The translations under genes and the position numbers were made by a program. DNA of 64,000 bases from Pseudomonas bohemica. Its GTDB lineage: Bacteria > Pseudomonadota > Gammaproteobacteria > Pseudomonadales > Pseudomonadaceae. This document shows positions 8,191 to 17,341 of the stretch, piece by piece; positions within the stretch are counted from its first letter, which is position 1, and each line of letters begins with the position of its first letter. The notes under the pieces were generated by a model. That model made no database searches and had not been told where the DNA came from. It saw only the letters and a list, made by a program, of their open reading frames with translations. The stretch lies in contig NZ_NKHL01000110.1 of assembly GCF_002934685.1 (NCBI RefSeq), positions 21,425 through 85,424 of the forward strand, given 5' to 3'.

Positions 8191-8754
8191 ATGCCCGCCC
8201 CGCGCTTTTGTCCGCAATGTGGCAGCACTGACCTCGCTCAGCGCACTCCTGACGGAGATACCCATCAGCGGCTGATGTGCGGAGCATGTCAGTACATCCA
8301 CTACGTCAACCCGAAGATCATCGCCGGCTGCATCATCGAGCGCGAGGGCAAGTATCTGCTCTGCCAGCGCGCCATCGCGCCGCGTCCCGGCACGTGGACC
8401 TTGCCGGCGGGTTTTATGGAAGCGGGCGAAACCACCGAGCAGGCGGCATTGCGCGAGGTCTGGGAAGAAAGCGGCGTGCGCGCCGAGATCATCTCGCCCT
8501 ACTCTGTCTTCAGCGTCCCGCAGATCAGCGAGGTGTACATCGTCTTTCGCGCCATCGCGCTTGAGGTCACCGACCAGTTCGGCCCGGAGACCCTGGGCTG
8601 CAAGTTCTTCGACCCTGAAGACATCCCGTGGGACAGCATTTACTACCCCGCCATCCGACAGATTCTGGAACGCTACATCGCCGAGCGACAGGCCGGGGTG
8701 TATGGGATTTATGTGGGCAATGACGATGCCGGGAAGATCCATTTCATTCGGTGA
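8191..8754 (+). CDS. NUDIX hydrolase with N-terminal zinc ribbon
   Basis: The 187-residue protein carries a four-cysteine zinc ribbon (Cys7, Cys10, Cys30, Cys33) and a complete Nudix box at about residues 74-96 (GFMEAGE, then REVWEESGV). Enzymes of this layout cleave nucleoside diphosphates linked to another group, such as NADH or ADP-ribose, with Mg2+. It starts directly after the GntR regulator and is probably co-transcribed with it. It may be an ordinary housekeeping neighbour, since this gene type is common beside other genes in Pseudomonas. A REP pair follows. Confidence 0.85.
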   Translation: MPAPRFCPQCGSTDLAQRTPDGDTHQRLMCGACQYIHYVNPKIIAGCIIEREGKYLLCQRAIAPRPGTWTLPAGFMEAGETTEQAALREVWEESGVRAEIISPYSVFSVPQISEVYIVFRAIALEVTDQFGPETLGCKFFDPEDIPWDSIYYPAIRQILERYIAERQAGVYGIYVGNDDAGKIHFIR

Positions 8755-8813
8755 GATGCCAAACATCGCCAGCGACCAGACAGTCACGCACCGAAGGTCG
8801 AACACAGGCTCTT

Positions 8814-8889
8814 TGTGGGAGTGAGCTTGCTCACGAATGCAGTGGATCAGGACTGACCCGACGCCTTCGTGAGCAAGCTCACTCTCACA
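8814..8889. repeat. REP pair (inverted arms)
   Basis: Arms at 8814-8837 and 8866-8889 are near-perfect inverted copies with the core GTGAGCTTGCTCAC, separated by 28 bases. They can form a long hairpin between the convergent ends of the NUDIX gene and the DUF1330 gene. This is a typical Pseudomonas REP doublet. Confidence 0.85.
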
Positions 8890-8937
8890 GAATCAGCGCA
8901 TGGCCGATGTCATGCGAACCATCAAGCAACCCGCGCC

Positions 8938-9231
8938 CTACCCCGCAAACGCCTCGACAATCACGATCTCCGCATGGGCAACGCCCTTTCTGTGGCTTAT
9001 CGCTTCCTGATACTGGGCCGAGTGATAACAGGCCAGCGCCTGCTCATAGGAGTCAAACTCGATGATCACGGTGCGCTGCGGGGTCTTCCTGCCTTCGAGT
9101 GCTTCGGCGCGGCCACCGCGTGCGAGAAACTTTCCACCGTATTTGGCAAACGCCGCAGGGCCGCGCTGGGTGTATTCGGCGTATTGCGTCGGGTCAGTGA
9201 TGTCTACGTGGGCAATCCAGTAAGCCTTCAT
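8938..9231 (-). CDS. DUF1330 family protein
   Basis: The product is 97 residues from the ATG at 9231 (MKAYWIAHVDITDP), preceded by GAGAG; a longer in-frame start at 9252 is less likely. The fold is the ferredoxin-like dimeric alpha-beta barrel of DUF1330, with RGGRAEALEG near residue 44 and the conserved IEFDSYEQALACYHS near 65. The reaction is unknown. It reads divergently from the RibB-X gene and shares the operator region around 9297-9308, so it may belong to the same regulon. Confidence 0.75.
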   Translation of the reverse strand: MKAYWIAHVDITDPTQYAEYTQRGPAAFAKYGGKFLARGGRAEALEGRKTPQRTVIIEFDSYEQALACYHSAQYQEAISHRKGVAHAEIVIVEAFAG

Positions 9232-9296
9232 CGCACTCTCGCTTTTTCTCAATGATGTGATTTCAAATCAGCCAAATCTGTGAAATATTCTGTCTT

Positions 9297-9308
9297 ATGG
9301 TATACCGC
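9297..9308. promoter_or_regulatory. GGTATACC operator (site 2 of 6)
   Basis: ATGGTATACCGC at 9297-9308 matches the 12-bp consensus at 10 positions and keeps the full 8-bp palindromic core. It lies between DUF1330 (leftward) and RibB-X (rightward), 33 bases before the latter's start codon. Confidence 0.6.
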
Positions 9309-9340
9309 AATTCTTCCATGATAAAACAGAGAATCCCAGT

Positions 9341-10450
9341 ATGGCGTTCGACCGCATTGAAGACATCATCGAAGATTACCGCCACGGCAAGATGGTCCTC
9401 CTGGTTGATGATGAAGACCGGGAGAATGAAGGCGACCTGCTGCTCGCGGCCGACCGCTGCACCCCGCAGGCCATCAGCTTCATGGCCAACGAAGCACGCG
9501 GCTTGATTTGTCTGACGTTGACTGACGAACGCTGCCAGCGCCTGGGCCTTGAGCAGATGGTGCCAAGTAATGGCAGCGTGTTCTCCACCGCTTTCACGGT
9601 GTCCATCGAAGCAGCGACTGGCGTCACGACCGGCATCTCTGCTGCTGACCGCGCTCGCACCGTTCAGGCCGCCGTCGCTACTGACGCCAAGCCTGACGAT
9701 CTCGTTCAGCCTGGCCATATTTTCCCGCTCCGCGCCCGCGAAGGTGGCGTATTGAGCCGGGCCGGTCATACCGAAGCCGGTTGCGATCTCGCCCGCCTGG
9801 CCGGATTCACGCCCGCCTCGGTGATCGTGGAGGTGATGAACGACGACGGGAGCATGGCCCGGCGGCCCGATTTGGAACGCTTCGCCGAGAAACACGGAAT
9901 CCGCATCGGCACCATCGCCGACCTGATTCACTACCGCTTGAGCACCGAACACACCATCGTGCGCATCGGCGAACGCGAGCTGCCGACGGTTCATGGCACT
10001 TTGCGCCTTATCAGTTACGAAGACCGCATCGAGGGCGGTGTGCACATGGCCATGGTGATGGGCGAGGTGCGCCGCGACGAGCCAACGCTGGTGCGCGTGC
10101 ATGTGGTCGACCCGCTGCGTGATCTGGTTGGCGCCGAGTACAACGGCCCGGCCAACTGGACGCTCTGGGCCGCCCTGCAAAAGGTCGCCGAACAGGGGCG
10201 CGGCGTCGTTGTGGTGCTGGCCAATCACGAGTCGTCCCAGGCGCTGCTCGAACGCATCCCGCAACTGATTCAACCCCCGCGCCGATACACCCGTTCCCAG
10301 TCACGAATTTATTCGGAAGTCGGCACCGGGGCGCAAATCCTGCAAGACATTGGCGTCGGCAAACTGCGTCACCTGGGCCCGCCGCTCAAGTACGCGGGGC
10401 TGACTGGATATGATCTGGAAGTGGTTGAAAGCATTCCATTTCCCGGTTGA
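9341..10450 (+). CDS. 3,4-dihydroxy-2-butanone 4-phosphate synthase with degenerate RibA-like domain (RibB-X)
   Basis: This 369-residue protein starts with a complete RibB domain: acidic Mg2+/catalytic loop [10 protein letters not shown] (residues 23-32) and [11 protein letters not shown] near 140. The C-terminal half resembles GTP cyclohydrolase II but lacks its zinc-binding cysteine cluster, so only the RibB reaction (ribulose 5-phosphate to the four-carbon riboflavin precursor) is expected. This layout is the known RibB-X form. It lies in the flavin-dependent catabolic regulon behind a GGTATACC operator. A dedicated boost of FMN supply for the flavin reductases and monooxygenase is a reasonable inference. 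Confidence 0.87.
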   Translation: MAFDRIEDIIEDYRHGKMVLLVDDEDRENEGDLLLAADRCTPQAISFMANEARGLICLTLTDERCQRLGLEQMVPSNGSVFSTAFTVSIEAATGVTTGISAADRARTVQAAVATDAKPDDLVQPGHIFPLRAREGGVLSRAGHTEAGCDLARLAGFTPASVIVEVMNDDGSMARRPDLERFAEKHGIRIGTIADLIHYRLSTEHTIVRIGERELPTVHGTLRLISYEDRIEGGVHMAMVMGEVRRDEPTLVRVHVVDPLRDLVGAEYNGPANWTLWAALQKVAEQGRGVVVVLANHESSQALLERIPQLIQPPRRYTRSQSRIYSEVGTGAQILQDIGVGKLRHLGPPLKYAGLTGYDLEVVESIPFPG

Positions 10451-10499
10451 AAAACCGCCCCGCCCCTGGCTCTTCCGCTTCACCGGTCAATCGGCGTTT

Positions 10500-10519
10500 G
10501 GCCCCGTAAATACGGGGCC
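10500..10519 (+). terminator. GC-rich hairpin after RibB-X
   Basis: GGCCCCGT (10500-10507) and ACGGGGCC (10512-10519) form a perfect 8-bp stem with an AAAT loop, 50 bases after the stop. AT-rich sequence follows, but no clean T-tract. It probably separates RibB-X from the ABC transporter operon. Confidence 0.55.
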
Positions 10520-10569
10520 GGGCCTCACAAATAATTTAAAAATACGCGTCATTCAAAACGGCAAAGTGC

Positions 10570-10597
10570 TTGCAGAAAGTTTGGAATACCATAATAT
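10570..10597 (+). promoter_or_regulatory. Promoter with operator variant (site 3 of 6)
   Basis: TTGCAG (10570-10575), 16 bases, then TAATAT (10592-10597) make a good sigma-70 promoter. TTGGAATACCAT (10581-10592) matches the regulon consensus at 10 of 12 positions and fills the spacer. This is the likely control point of the polyamine-type ABC transporter. Confidence 0.55.
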
Positions 10598-10759
10598 GAC
10601 ATTCCGTAGGCCGAAGCATTTTCAGTCAGATGCGCCCGTAAGGGACAGCACAAACAACAGCCTCTGACCGGCCCCGATTTTCAGATCCAATGGATCCACT
10701 GCTCCCGACAGGTGGGCAATAAAGGCCCGCTCAAAAACACAACAAATGAGGGCGTGAAA

Positions 10760-11785
10760 ATGGTGTTGATTCAACGTGCAACAGCGGTTCTGACAGCAGG
10801 TGTGTTGGCGCTCTCATGTCACGCGGCAATGGCGGCGGACAGCGTCAATTTCGTCAGCTGGGGCGGTTCTACTCAGGATGCACAAAAGCAGGCCTGGGCG
10901 GATTCGTTCAGCAAAAGTTCGGGCACAGCCGTTGTGCAGGATGGCCCGACCGACTATGGCAAACTCAAGGCCATGGTCGAGAGCGGCAACGTGCAGTGGG
11001 ATGTGGTGGATGTCGAAGCCGACTTCGCTCTGCGTGCTGCCAGCGAAGGCTTGCTCGAACCCCTCGATTTCAGCGTGATCAAGAAAGATCGCATCGATTC
11101 GCGCTTTGTCGCGGATCACGGCGTCGGTTCTTTCTACTTCTCCTTCGTGCTCGGCTACAACGAAAGCAAACTCGGCAAAGCCAAGCCCGATGACTGGACG
11201 GCCCTGTTCGACACCAAAACCTTCCCTGGCAAACGCGCGCTGTACAAATGGCCAAGCCCTGGCGTACTGGAACTGGCCCTGCTGGCTGACGGCGTACCGG
11301 CCGACAAGCTCTATCCGCTGGACCTGGACCGGGCCTTCAAGAAACTCGACACCATCAAGAAAGATATCGTCTGGTGGGGCGGCGGCGCCCAGTCGCAGCA
11401 ACTGCTGGCCTCCGGTGAAGCTTCGCTCGGCCAGTTCTGGAACGGTCGGGTCTACGCCCTGCAACAAGACGCAGCGCCAGTGGGTGTGAGCTGGAAGCAG
11501 AACCTGGTCATGGCCGACTTCCTGGTGGTGCCAAAAGGTGCGAAGAACAAGGACGCCGCGATGAAGCTGATCGCCGAAGCCTCCAGTGCCAGGGGGCAGG
11601 CTGATTTCTCCAACCTCACCGCTTATGCCCCGGTCAATCTGGACAGCGTGCAGCGCCTGGATTCAACCCTCGCGCCGAACCTGCCTACCGCCTACGCCGA
11701 GGATCAAATCACTCTCGACTTCGCGTACTGGGCCAAGAATGGACCGGACATCGCGACACGGTGGAACGAATGGCTGGTCAAGTAA
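10760..11785 (+). CDS. ABC transporter substrate-binding protein, polyamine (PotD) type
   Basis: The start at ATG 10760 (MVLIQRATAVLTAG) gives a 341-residue precursor with a clear Sec signal peptide ending near CHAAMA-ADS, residue 25. An in-frame ATG at 10712 only adds an unlikely polar leader. The mature protein opens with VNFVSWGGSTQDAQ, typical of family 1 solute-binding proteins for polyamines and related organic cations. It would capture the substrate in the periplasm for the two permeases and ATPase that follow. The position inside the regulon suggests a nitrogenous substrate. The exact ligand cannot be read from the sequence. Confidence 0.88.
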   Translation: MVLIQRATAVLTAGVLALSCHAAMAADSVNFVSWGGSTQDAQKQAWADSFSKSSGTAVVQDGPTDYGKLKAMVESGNVQWDVVDVEADFALRAASEGLLEPLDFSVIKKDRIDSRFVADHGVGSFYFSFVLGYNESKLGKAKPDDWTALFDTKTFPGKRALYKWPSPGVLELALLADGVPADKLYPLDLDRAFKKLDTIKKDIVWWGGGAQSQQLLASGEASLGQFWNGRVYALQQDAAPVGVSWKQNLVMADFLVVPKGAKNKDAAMKLIAEASSARGQADFSNLTAYAPVNLDSVQRLDSTLAPNLPTAYAEDQITLDFAYWAKNGPDIATRWNEWLVK

Positions 11786-11787
11786 AA

Positions 11788-12726
11788 ATGACGGCCATTG
11801 CGTCCCGTCAATCCAAGCCGGTCGGTGGTGCGCCCAGCACCGCCGGCACGGCACCCGCTCAGGTCGTGACGATCAAGCAGACGGTTGTGTTGTCACAGCG
11901 CTGGAAAGGCAGCCGCAACCTGTTCCCCGCCCTGATTTTCCTCGGCCTGTTCTTCTTTGCGCCCTTGATCGGCCTGCTGCTGCGCGGCGTGCTCGAACCG
12001 ACGCCGGGCCTTGGCAACTACGAGCAACTGTTCGCCAACTCCGCCTACGCCCGCGTGCTGTTCAACACCTTTTCGGTGGCAGGCCTGGTGACGTTGTTCA
12101 GTCTGTTGCTGGGCTTCCCGCTAGCCTGGGCCATTACCCTGGTGCCTCGCGGCTGGGGCCGCTGGATGCTCAACATCGTATTGCTGTCGATGTGGACCAG
12201 CCTGCTGGCGCGCACTTACTCCTGGCTGGTGTTGCTGCAGGCTTCCGGGGTGATCAACAAGACGCTGATGGCGATGGGCATCATCGATCAGCCGCTGGAG
12301 ATGGTGCATAACCTGACCGGCGTGGTGATCGGTATGAGCTACATCATGATCCCGTTCATTGTGCTGCCCTTGCAGGCCACCATGGCCGCCATCGACCCGA
12401 TGGTGTTGCAGGCGGGTTCCATCTGCGGCGCCAGCCCATGGACCAACTTCTTCAAGGTGTTCCTGCCGCTGTGTCGCTCGGGGCTGTTTTCGGGCGGATT
12501 GATGGTCTTCGTCATGTCCCTCGGCTACTACGTCACCCCGGCCCTGCTCGGCGGCGCGCAGGACATGATGCTGCCGGAGTTCATCGTTCAGCAGGTGCAG
12601 TCGTTCCTCAACTGGGGCCTGGCCAGTGCGGCCGCAGCGTTGCTGATCGCGATCACCCTGGTGCTGTTCTATTTCTACCTCAAGCTGCAGCCGGAATCCC
12701 CGGTCGGCGCCAATAACACGAGGTAA
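11788..12726 (+). CDS. ABC transporter permease, PotB type
   Basis: I chose ATG 11788, two bases after the substrate-binding gene. GTG 11761 and ATG 11770 would overlap it. The 312-residue protein has a polar N-terminal tail of about 45 residues, then six hydrophobic segments with the first at ALIFLGLFFFAPLIGLLL. The EAA-type coupling loop is at about ICGASPWTNFFKVFLPLC near residue 213. It forms half of the inner-membrane channel with the next gene. The tail, rich in Pro, Gly and Thr, is longer than usual for PotB. Confidence 0.87.
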   Translation: MTAIASRQSKPVGGAPSTAGTAPAQVVTIKQTVVLSQRWKGSRNLFPALIFLGLFFFAPLIGLLLRGVLEPTPGLGNYEQLFANSAYARVLFNTFSVAGLVTLFSLLLGFPLAWAITLVPRGWGRWMLNIVLLSMWTSLLARTYSWLVLLQASGVINKTLMAMGIIDQPLEMVHNLTGVVIGMSYIMIPFIVLPLQATMAAIDPMVLQAGSICGASPWTNFFKVFLPLCRSGLFSGGLMVFVMSLGYYVTPALLGGAQDMMLPEFIVQQVQSFLNWGLASAAAALLIAITLVLFYFYLKLQPESPVGANNTR

Positions 12727-12731
12727 CCGCC

Positions 12732-13547
12732 ATGCTCCTGACACCTAATGCCATGAGCCCGCGCCTGCGCTGGGGGCTGTACTCGGTCACCGGGCTGATC
12801 GCGCTGTTTCTGCTGCTGCCGATCGTCTTCATCGTGCTGCTGTCGTTCGGCTCCTCCCAGTGGCTGGTGTTTCCGCCACCTGGCTGGACCCTGAAGTGGT
12901 ATCAGCAGTTCTTCAATAATCCGGAATGGATGGCTGCTGCCTTCGCCAGCCTGAAAGTCGCCGTATTGACGACGATCTTCGCCGTGGCACTGGGGCTACC
13001 GACCGCGTTTGCGCTGGTGCGCGGACGCTTCCCCGGACGTGACATGCTGTACGGCATTTTCACCCTTCCGATGATCGTGCCACTGGTGATCATCGCGGTG
13101 GCGGTGTACGCGCTGTTCCTCAAGCTGGGCTACACCGGCACGCTGTTCTCGTTCGTGGTCAGCCACGTGATCGTTGCGCTGCCGTTCACCATCATCTCGA
13201 TCATCAACTCGCTCAAGCTGTTCGATCAGTCCATCGAGGACGCTGCGGTGATCTGCGGCGCGTCGCGAATCCAGGCGGTATTCAAGGTGACCTTCCCCGG
13301 CATTCGCCCGGGTATGGTGGCCGGCGCGCTGTTCGCCTTTCTGGTCTCGTGGGACGAGGTGGTACTCAGCGTGATGATGGCAAGCCCGAACCTGCAGACG
13401 CTGCCCGTCAAGATGTGGACCACCCTGCGCCAGGACCTGACCCCGGTCATTGCCGTCGCCTCGACGCTGCTGATCGCCCTGTCGGTGCTGGTCATGTTTA
13501 TCGCCGCGACCCTGCGTCGCCGCAACGAAGCGAGGATGCCTTCATGA
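12732..13547 (+). CDS. ABC transporter permease, PotC type
   Basis: The 271-residue second permease begins 5 bases after the first and has six membrane segments. The first spans about residues 16-38 (VTGLIALFLLLPIVFIVLL), and the EAA loop reads AAVICGASRIQAVFKVTFP near residue 170. It pairs with the PotB-like subunit to form the channel of a type I importer. The stop overlaps the ATPase start by 4 bases (ATGA), so the transporter genes are translationally coupled. Confidence 0.88.
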   Translation: MLLTPNAMSPRLRWGLYSVTGLIALFLLLPIVFIVLLSFGSSQWLVFPPPGWTLKWYQQFFNNPEWMAAAFASLKVAVLTTIFAVALGLPTAFALVRGRFPGRDMLYGIFTLPMIVPLVIIAVAVYALFLKLGYTGTLFSFVVSHVIVALPFTIISIINSLKLFDQSIEDAAVICGASRIQAVFKVTFPGIRPGMVAGALFAFLVSWDEVVLSVMMASPNLQTLPVKMWTTLRQDLTPVIAVASTLLIALSVLVMFIAATLRRRNEARMPS

Positions 13548-14695
13548 GTGCCGTGATCAAAGACGTTGCACAACAACCCCAGACGCTGGTCTGCCTGCGC
13601 AACCTGAACAAGCATTACGGCGACTTCGCTGCGGTGGACAATATCTCGCTGGACATCCAGGACGGCGAGTTCCTGACCTTCCTCGGATCCAGCGGCTCGG
13701 GCAAGAGCACCACGCTGTCGATGCTGGCAGGTTTCGAAACGCCAAGCTCCGGCGAAATTCTGGTGTCCGGCAAATCCCTGGTGAACGTGCCGCCACACAA
13801 GCGCGACATCGGCATGGTCTTCCAGCGTTATTCGCTGTTCCCGCATCTGTCGGTGCGCGACAACATCGCCTTCCCGCTGGCCATCCGCAAACTGGCGGCG
13901 GCCGAGCGCAACAAACGCGTCGATGCCATGCTCAAGCTGGTGCAGTTGGATCAGTTTGCCCACCGCCGCCCTTCGCAACTTTCCGGTGGCCAGCAGCAGC
14001 GTGTCGCCATCGCCCGGGCGCTGGTCTATGAGCCACGCATTCTGCTGATGGACGAACCCCTCGGCGCGCTGGACAAGAAACTGCGCGAGGACCTGCAGGA
14101 TGAGCTGCGTCAGCTGCATCGTCGGCTGGGCATCACCATCGTCTATGTGACCCACGATCAGGAAGAGGCCATGCGCCTGTCTCAGCGCATCGCGATTTTC
14201 AGCCACGGCAAAATCGTCGGTCTGGGCAGCGGTTACGACCTGTATCAGAACCCGCCGAACGCTTTCGTTGCGTCGTTCCTGGGCAACTCCAACTTCCTCA
14301 GGCTCAAGGCGCAGGGTAATGCAGTGGCGACGTTCGAAGGGCAATTGCTGTCGATTCGATTGACTGCCGGCCTGCAAACCGGTCAGGACACGCTGCTGAT
14401 GATTCGCCCGGAAAAGGCGCAGGCGCTCAGCGTCGAACAGGCCGCAGCCCAACCTTTGCAGACGGGCTGGAACGAAGTCAGCGCCAAAGTTGGCGAAGTG
14501 TTGTTTCTCGGCGAGAGCCAGACCTGCGCAGTGCTGACACAGGGTGGGACGGCAATGACGGTCAAGGCGCTGTCTGCTGCTGGCATGCCGCTGAAGACCG
14601 GCGAACAGGTGCGCGTCCGCTGGGCCACGGCCGATGCGTGTGTGTATACGCAATGGGCCGAAAGTGACCTGAACAAGGCGGCTGGGGCGCATTGA
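13544..14695 (+). CDS. ABC transporter ATP-binding protein, PotA type
   Basis: ATG 13544 overlaps the permease stop; a longer frame starting at 13349 overlaps that gene entirely and is rejected. The 383-residue ATPase has Walker A GSSGSGKST near residue 47, Q-loop VFQRYSLFPH, signature LSGGQQQRVAIAR near 147, Walker B ILLMDEPLGALDK and H-loop VTHDQEEA. A TOBE-like regulatory domain fills residues ~285-380. It powers import by the three preceding gene products. A REP pair follows at 14.9 kb. Confidence 0.9.
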   Translation: MSAVIKDVAQQPQTLVCLRNLNKHYGDFAAVDNISLDIQDGEFLTFLGSSGSGKSTTLSMLAGFETPSSGEILVSGKSLVNVPPHKRDIGMVFQRYSLFPHLSVRDNIAFPLAIRKLAAAERNKRVDAMLKLVQLDQFAHRRPSQLSGGQQQRVAIARALVYEPRILLMDEPLGALDKKLREDLQDELRQLHRRLGITIVYVTHDQEEAMRLSQRIAIFSHGKIVGLGSGYDLYQNPPNAFVASFLGNSNFLRLKAQGNAVATFEGQLLSIRLTAGLQTGQDTLLMIRPEKAQALSVEQAAAQPLQTGWNEVSAKVGEVLFLGESQTCAVLTQGGTAMTVKALSAAGMPLKTGEQVRVRWATADACVYTQWAESDLNKAAGAH

Positions 14696-14893
14696 TCATC
14701 GAAGTTGCGGGTATTGATTCTGCCTAACGGCAGCACTGCTTCGCCTTCGGCCCGTTACCTGGAAAAGCACCCCAAGTAATCAAGGTGCTTGCTGCCGACT
14801 TGGTCCGACTCGTCGGATACTCACACTCCGACGAGGCTCCGTGGGCCCGCACCTAACGGACATCCATGTCCTAGCGCGTGCGACCCACAAACC

Positions 14894-14985
14894 TGTGGGA
14901 GTGAGCTTGCTCACGAAGGGGCCGGTACATTCACATGACATCCACCGCCTGAAAGTCAGTCTTCGTGAGCAAGCTCACTCCCACA
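14894..14985. repeat. REP pair (inverted arms)
   Basis: Arms at 14894-14917 and 14962-14985 are exact inverted copies with the core GTGAGCTTGCTCAC and a 44-base centre. The stretch 14696-15083 holds no gene. Besides this doublet it has a small AAGCACC/GGTGCTT hairpin near 14764-14791, possibly terminating the ABC operon. Confidence 0.85.
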
Positions 14986-15083
14986 GTTACTGCACTAACC
15001 TGCTATCCCAATCCCAATCCCCGCGCTTTCGCTGCGCAGATCAAGGCCGACGTGCCAACCCCAAGCCGTCCGCAAGAGATCTG

Positions 15084-15486
15084 ATCATCGTCTGTAAATG
15101 GCTTTACGCCTGTGCCGACATGCAGCTGCTGAAAATCGATGGCGACAGCACTTTCGTTTACCTGACCACCGACCTGCCATGGCCCGCCGACACCCGCGAC
15201 ATGGTGCCGCGAGTGCAGACCGAACAGATCGAGGATGGAAGCGTGATACGGCATTTGAGCGCAGTGATCGGCATGGAACCGGTGGTCCCGGGGCTGATTC
15301 GTGTCGAGCAGTTGCAAGGTGTGTGGCAGATGGTGCCCAAGGGCGAGCGGGAAACCGAGGTGACTTACCAGCTGCACGCCGAGCCCGCCGCAAACATCCC
15401 GTCGTGGCTGGCGAACCGCTTCGTGATCGACGCGCCGACGGTGACGCTCAAGAGGTTACGCGCCGTGGCCGAACGCCAAGGCGGCA
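15084..15486 (+). pseudogene. START-domain protein fragment (N-terminus lost)
   Basis: From about 15092 the translation CKWLYACADMQLLKIDGD, then DLPWPADTRDMV, RVEQLQGVWQMVPKG and PSWLANRFVIDAPTVTLK matches the C-terminal two thirds of bacterial START-domain lipid-binding proteins (normally ~200 residues with a signal peptide). No N-terminal half or signal peptide precedes it, and a REP pair sits just upstream. The frame then runs without a family-like stop into sequence antisense to the permease end. I read it as a decayed remnant, unrelated to the regulon around it. Confidence 0.6.
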
Positions 15487-15553
15487 TTCGGCGGATGTGC
15501 AGCGCAGACCTTGATGCCAAGCGCCTACGCCTTGGGCAGAATCACAAGCAGGC

Positions 15554-16972
15554 CTACTCCGCGTACCCCAACCGCGCCGCCTTGGCTCGCGCACCCTGCC
15601 CCCGCGTGGCCAGACAGTAATACAACGGGCAGGTCACCAGCAGCCCCACGAGCCAGGACAGGTCAACGCCCTCCAGGTAATTCGCATACGGCCCGACATA
15701 CAGCGAGGTATTGGCAAACGGCAGCTGCACGATGATGCCGATGAAATACGCAATGATCGCATGGGGGTTGACGCGTCCGTAGATACCGCCATCGGCGCGA
15801 AAGATCGAGGCGATGTCATAGCTGCCGCGCTTGATCAGGTAGAAATCGATGAGGTTGATCGACGCCCATGGCACCAGCACGATCAGCAGGGTCAGGATCA
15901 GGCCGATGAACTGCGAAATAAAGTCGCTGGAGGCGCCAACTGCGGTTACGCAGCAGCCCGCCAGAATCACGGTCGCCAGCGCCACGCGCACCTTGATGCT
16001 CGGTGTCCAGTCGCCCGCGAAGGTCTGAATCGAAGTGACGATCGAAAGCACCGCGCCATACAGATTCAGCGCGTTGTGGCTAATGATATTGAGTAGAAAC
16101 AGCAGCATCAGAATCGGCCCGAGAAACCCGGTGGCCTGCTTCACCGCAACCATCGCCTCGGTGCCTTCAGGTGTCGCCAACACCGCCACCGCGCCGAAAC
16201 TGAACGACAGAATCGTGCCCATTGTCGCGCCGAAATAGGTAGCCCAGAACGGCTTGGCGATGCCGATATCGCACGGCAGGTAACGCGCGTAGTCCGACAC
16301 GTATGGCGAGAAGCTGATCTGCCAGATGATCCCCAGGCAAATCGTCGCCAGCCAGCCGGAAAGGTTGAAGCTGCCGCGACTGAAGAAATCCAGCGGCAGG
16401 TGCTGGCTGAAGATCATGATGAACCCGGCCAGCAGCGCCGCGCCCATCACCCAGGTGCCAATGCGGTTGAGGGTATGAATGAAGCGGTAACCGATCACCC
16501 CAATGGCCGTGGCGCTCAGCGCGCCGATTACAATGCCCGCCGGCATCGGCACAGCAGGCAGCATGCCGTGAATAGACTGCCCGGCCAGTACGATGTTGGA
16601 GATAAAGAAGCCGACGTAGATCAGCGCCGCGAAGAACACGATCAGCAACGCGCCATAGCGACCGAACTGCCCACGGCTCTGGACCATCTGCGGAATACCC
16701 ATGCGTGGCCCTTGCGCCGAGGCCAGGGCAATCACCACCCCGCCGATCATGTGACCAAGGGCAATGGCGATGAGGCCCCAGAGTAGATTCAAGTGGAACA
16801 CCTGAACCACCATCGCCCCGGTCACGATGGGCAATGGCGCGATATTGGTGCTGAACCACAGCGTGAACAGGTCCCGTGCCTTGCCATGGCGTTCGGCCAA
16901 GGGCACGTAGTCGACGGTGTGATTTTCAATGAGCGGAGCTGCTTTGCAGTCGTGGGAATCGGAAGTAGTCAT
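15554..16972 (-). CDS. NCS1-family purine-cytosine type permease
   Basis: The leftward gene encodes a 472-residue, about 12-helix inner-membrane protein. ATG 16972 is preferred (AGGCGAAACG upstream) over 17014. Helix 1 includes FSTNIAPLPIVTGAM and the loop GPRMGIPQMVQSRGQFGRYG near residue 88 is the hallmark of NCS1 carriers for nucleobases, hydantoins and allantoin. The C-terminal loop IFRADGGIYGRVNPHA is also typical. It is probably a proton- or sodium-coupled importer of a small N-heterocycle. An operator-like site lies 128 bases upstream, in the promoter region shared with flavin reductase copy 2. Confidence 0.88.
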   Translation of the reverse strand: MTTSDSHDCKAAPLIENHTVDYVPLAERHGKARDLFTLWFSTNIAPLPIVTGAMVVQVFHLNLLWGLIAIALGHMIGGVVIALASAQGPRMGIPQMVQSRGQFGRYGALLIVFFAALIYVGFFISNIVLAGQSIHGMLPAVPMPAGIVIGALSATAIGVIGYRFIHTLNRIGTWVMGAALLAGFIMIFSQHLPLDFFSRGSFNLSGWLATICLGIIWQISFSPYVSDYARYLPCDIGIAKPFWATYFGATMGTILSFSFGAVAVLATPEGTEAMVAVKQATGFLGPILMLLFLLNIISHNALNLYGAVLSIVTSIQTFAGDWTPSIKVRVALATVILAGCCVTAVGASSDFISQFIGLILTLLIVLVPWASINLIDFYLIKRGSYDIASIFRADGGIYGRVNPHAIIAYFIGIIVQLPFANTSLYVGPYANYLEGVDLSWLVGLLVTCPLYYCLATRGQGARAKAARLGYAE

Positions 16973-17099
16973 CGTTTCGCCTGAATTCTTGTCGTTGTGC
17001 GCAGCTAAAACCATGAAGCGCTGGCGGTCGCGGAGACCTCACTGCGCTTTTTCAATGTCGTAGACACTTCCCTGCAGTCACGAGCGACATAACCATATT

Positions 17100-17111
17100 A
17101 TGGTATGCCAA
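17100..17111. promoter_or_regulatory. GGTATACC-type operator variant (site 4 of 6)
   Basis: ATGGTATGCCAA matches the consensus ATGGTATACCAT at 10 of 12 positions. It lies in the 369-base divergent region between the NCS1 permease and flavin reductase copy 2, on the permease side. Confidence 0.45.
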
Positions 17112-17265
17112 CAATTTACAACCGTCTGATTGTGCTTTTCTGATCGATTGCAAGGGTCAGACAGTGACTGAAAAACCGGTTCAGCGCTGTCTGTAACGCC
17201 GTTCTACATGGGGTGCAGGCTTCGTTATCGATCATCTGAAGCGACCCGCAAAATAGAAAAAATGC

Positions 17266-17293
17266 TTGCACGATTAGTATTACGGTATACCAT
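17266..17293 (+). promoter_or_regulatory. Promoter-operator for flavin reductase copy 2 (site 5 of 6)
   Basis: TTGCAC at 17266 is followed after the same distance as at 3720 by ACGGTATACCAT (17282-17293; 11 of 12 consensus positions). The two 31-base promoter segments differ at only about six positions, showing that the -35 element and operator were kept together as a unit. Confidence 0.6.
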
Positions 17294-17341
17294 CAGACAC
17301 ACAAAACTAATCACCTTCGGCCTGACCGCAGAGGTAGCAAA

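Noticed and set aside
7224..8228. 334-residue frame on the minus strand
   Set aside because: It is antisense to the GntR regulator, which has clear domain motifs; no ribosome site or domain supports the reverse frame.
9341..10450. Bifunctional RibBA
   Set aside because: The C-terminal domain lacks the zinc cysteines needed for GTP cyclohydrolase II.
13226..14692. 488-residue frame on the minus strand
   Set aside because: It is antisense to the ABC ATPase and permease, shows no family motif and has shadow-type composition.
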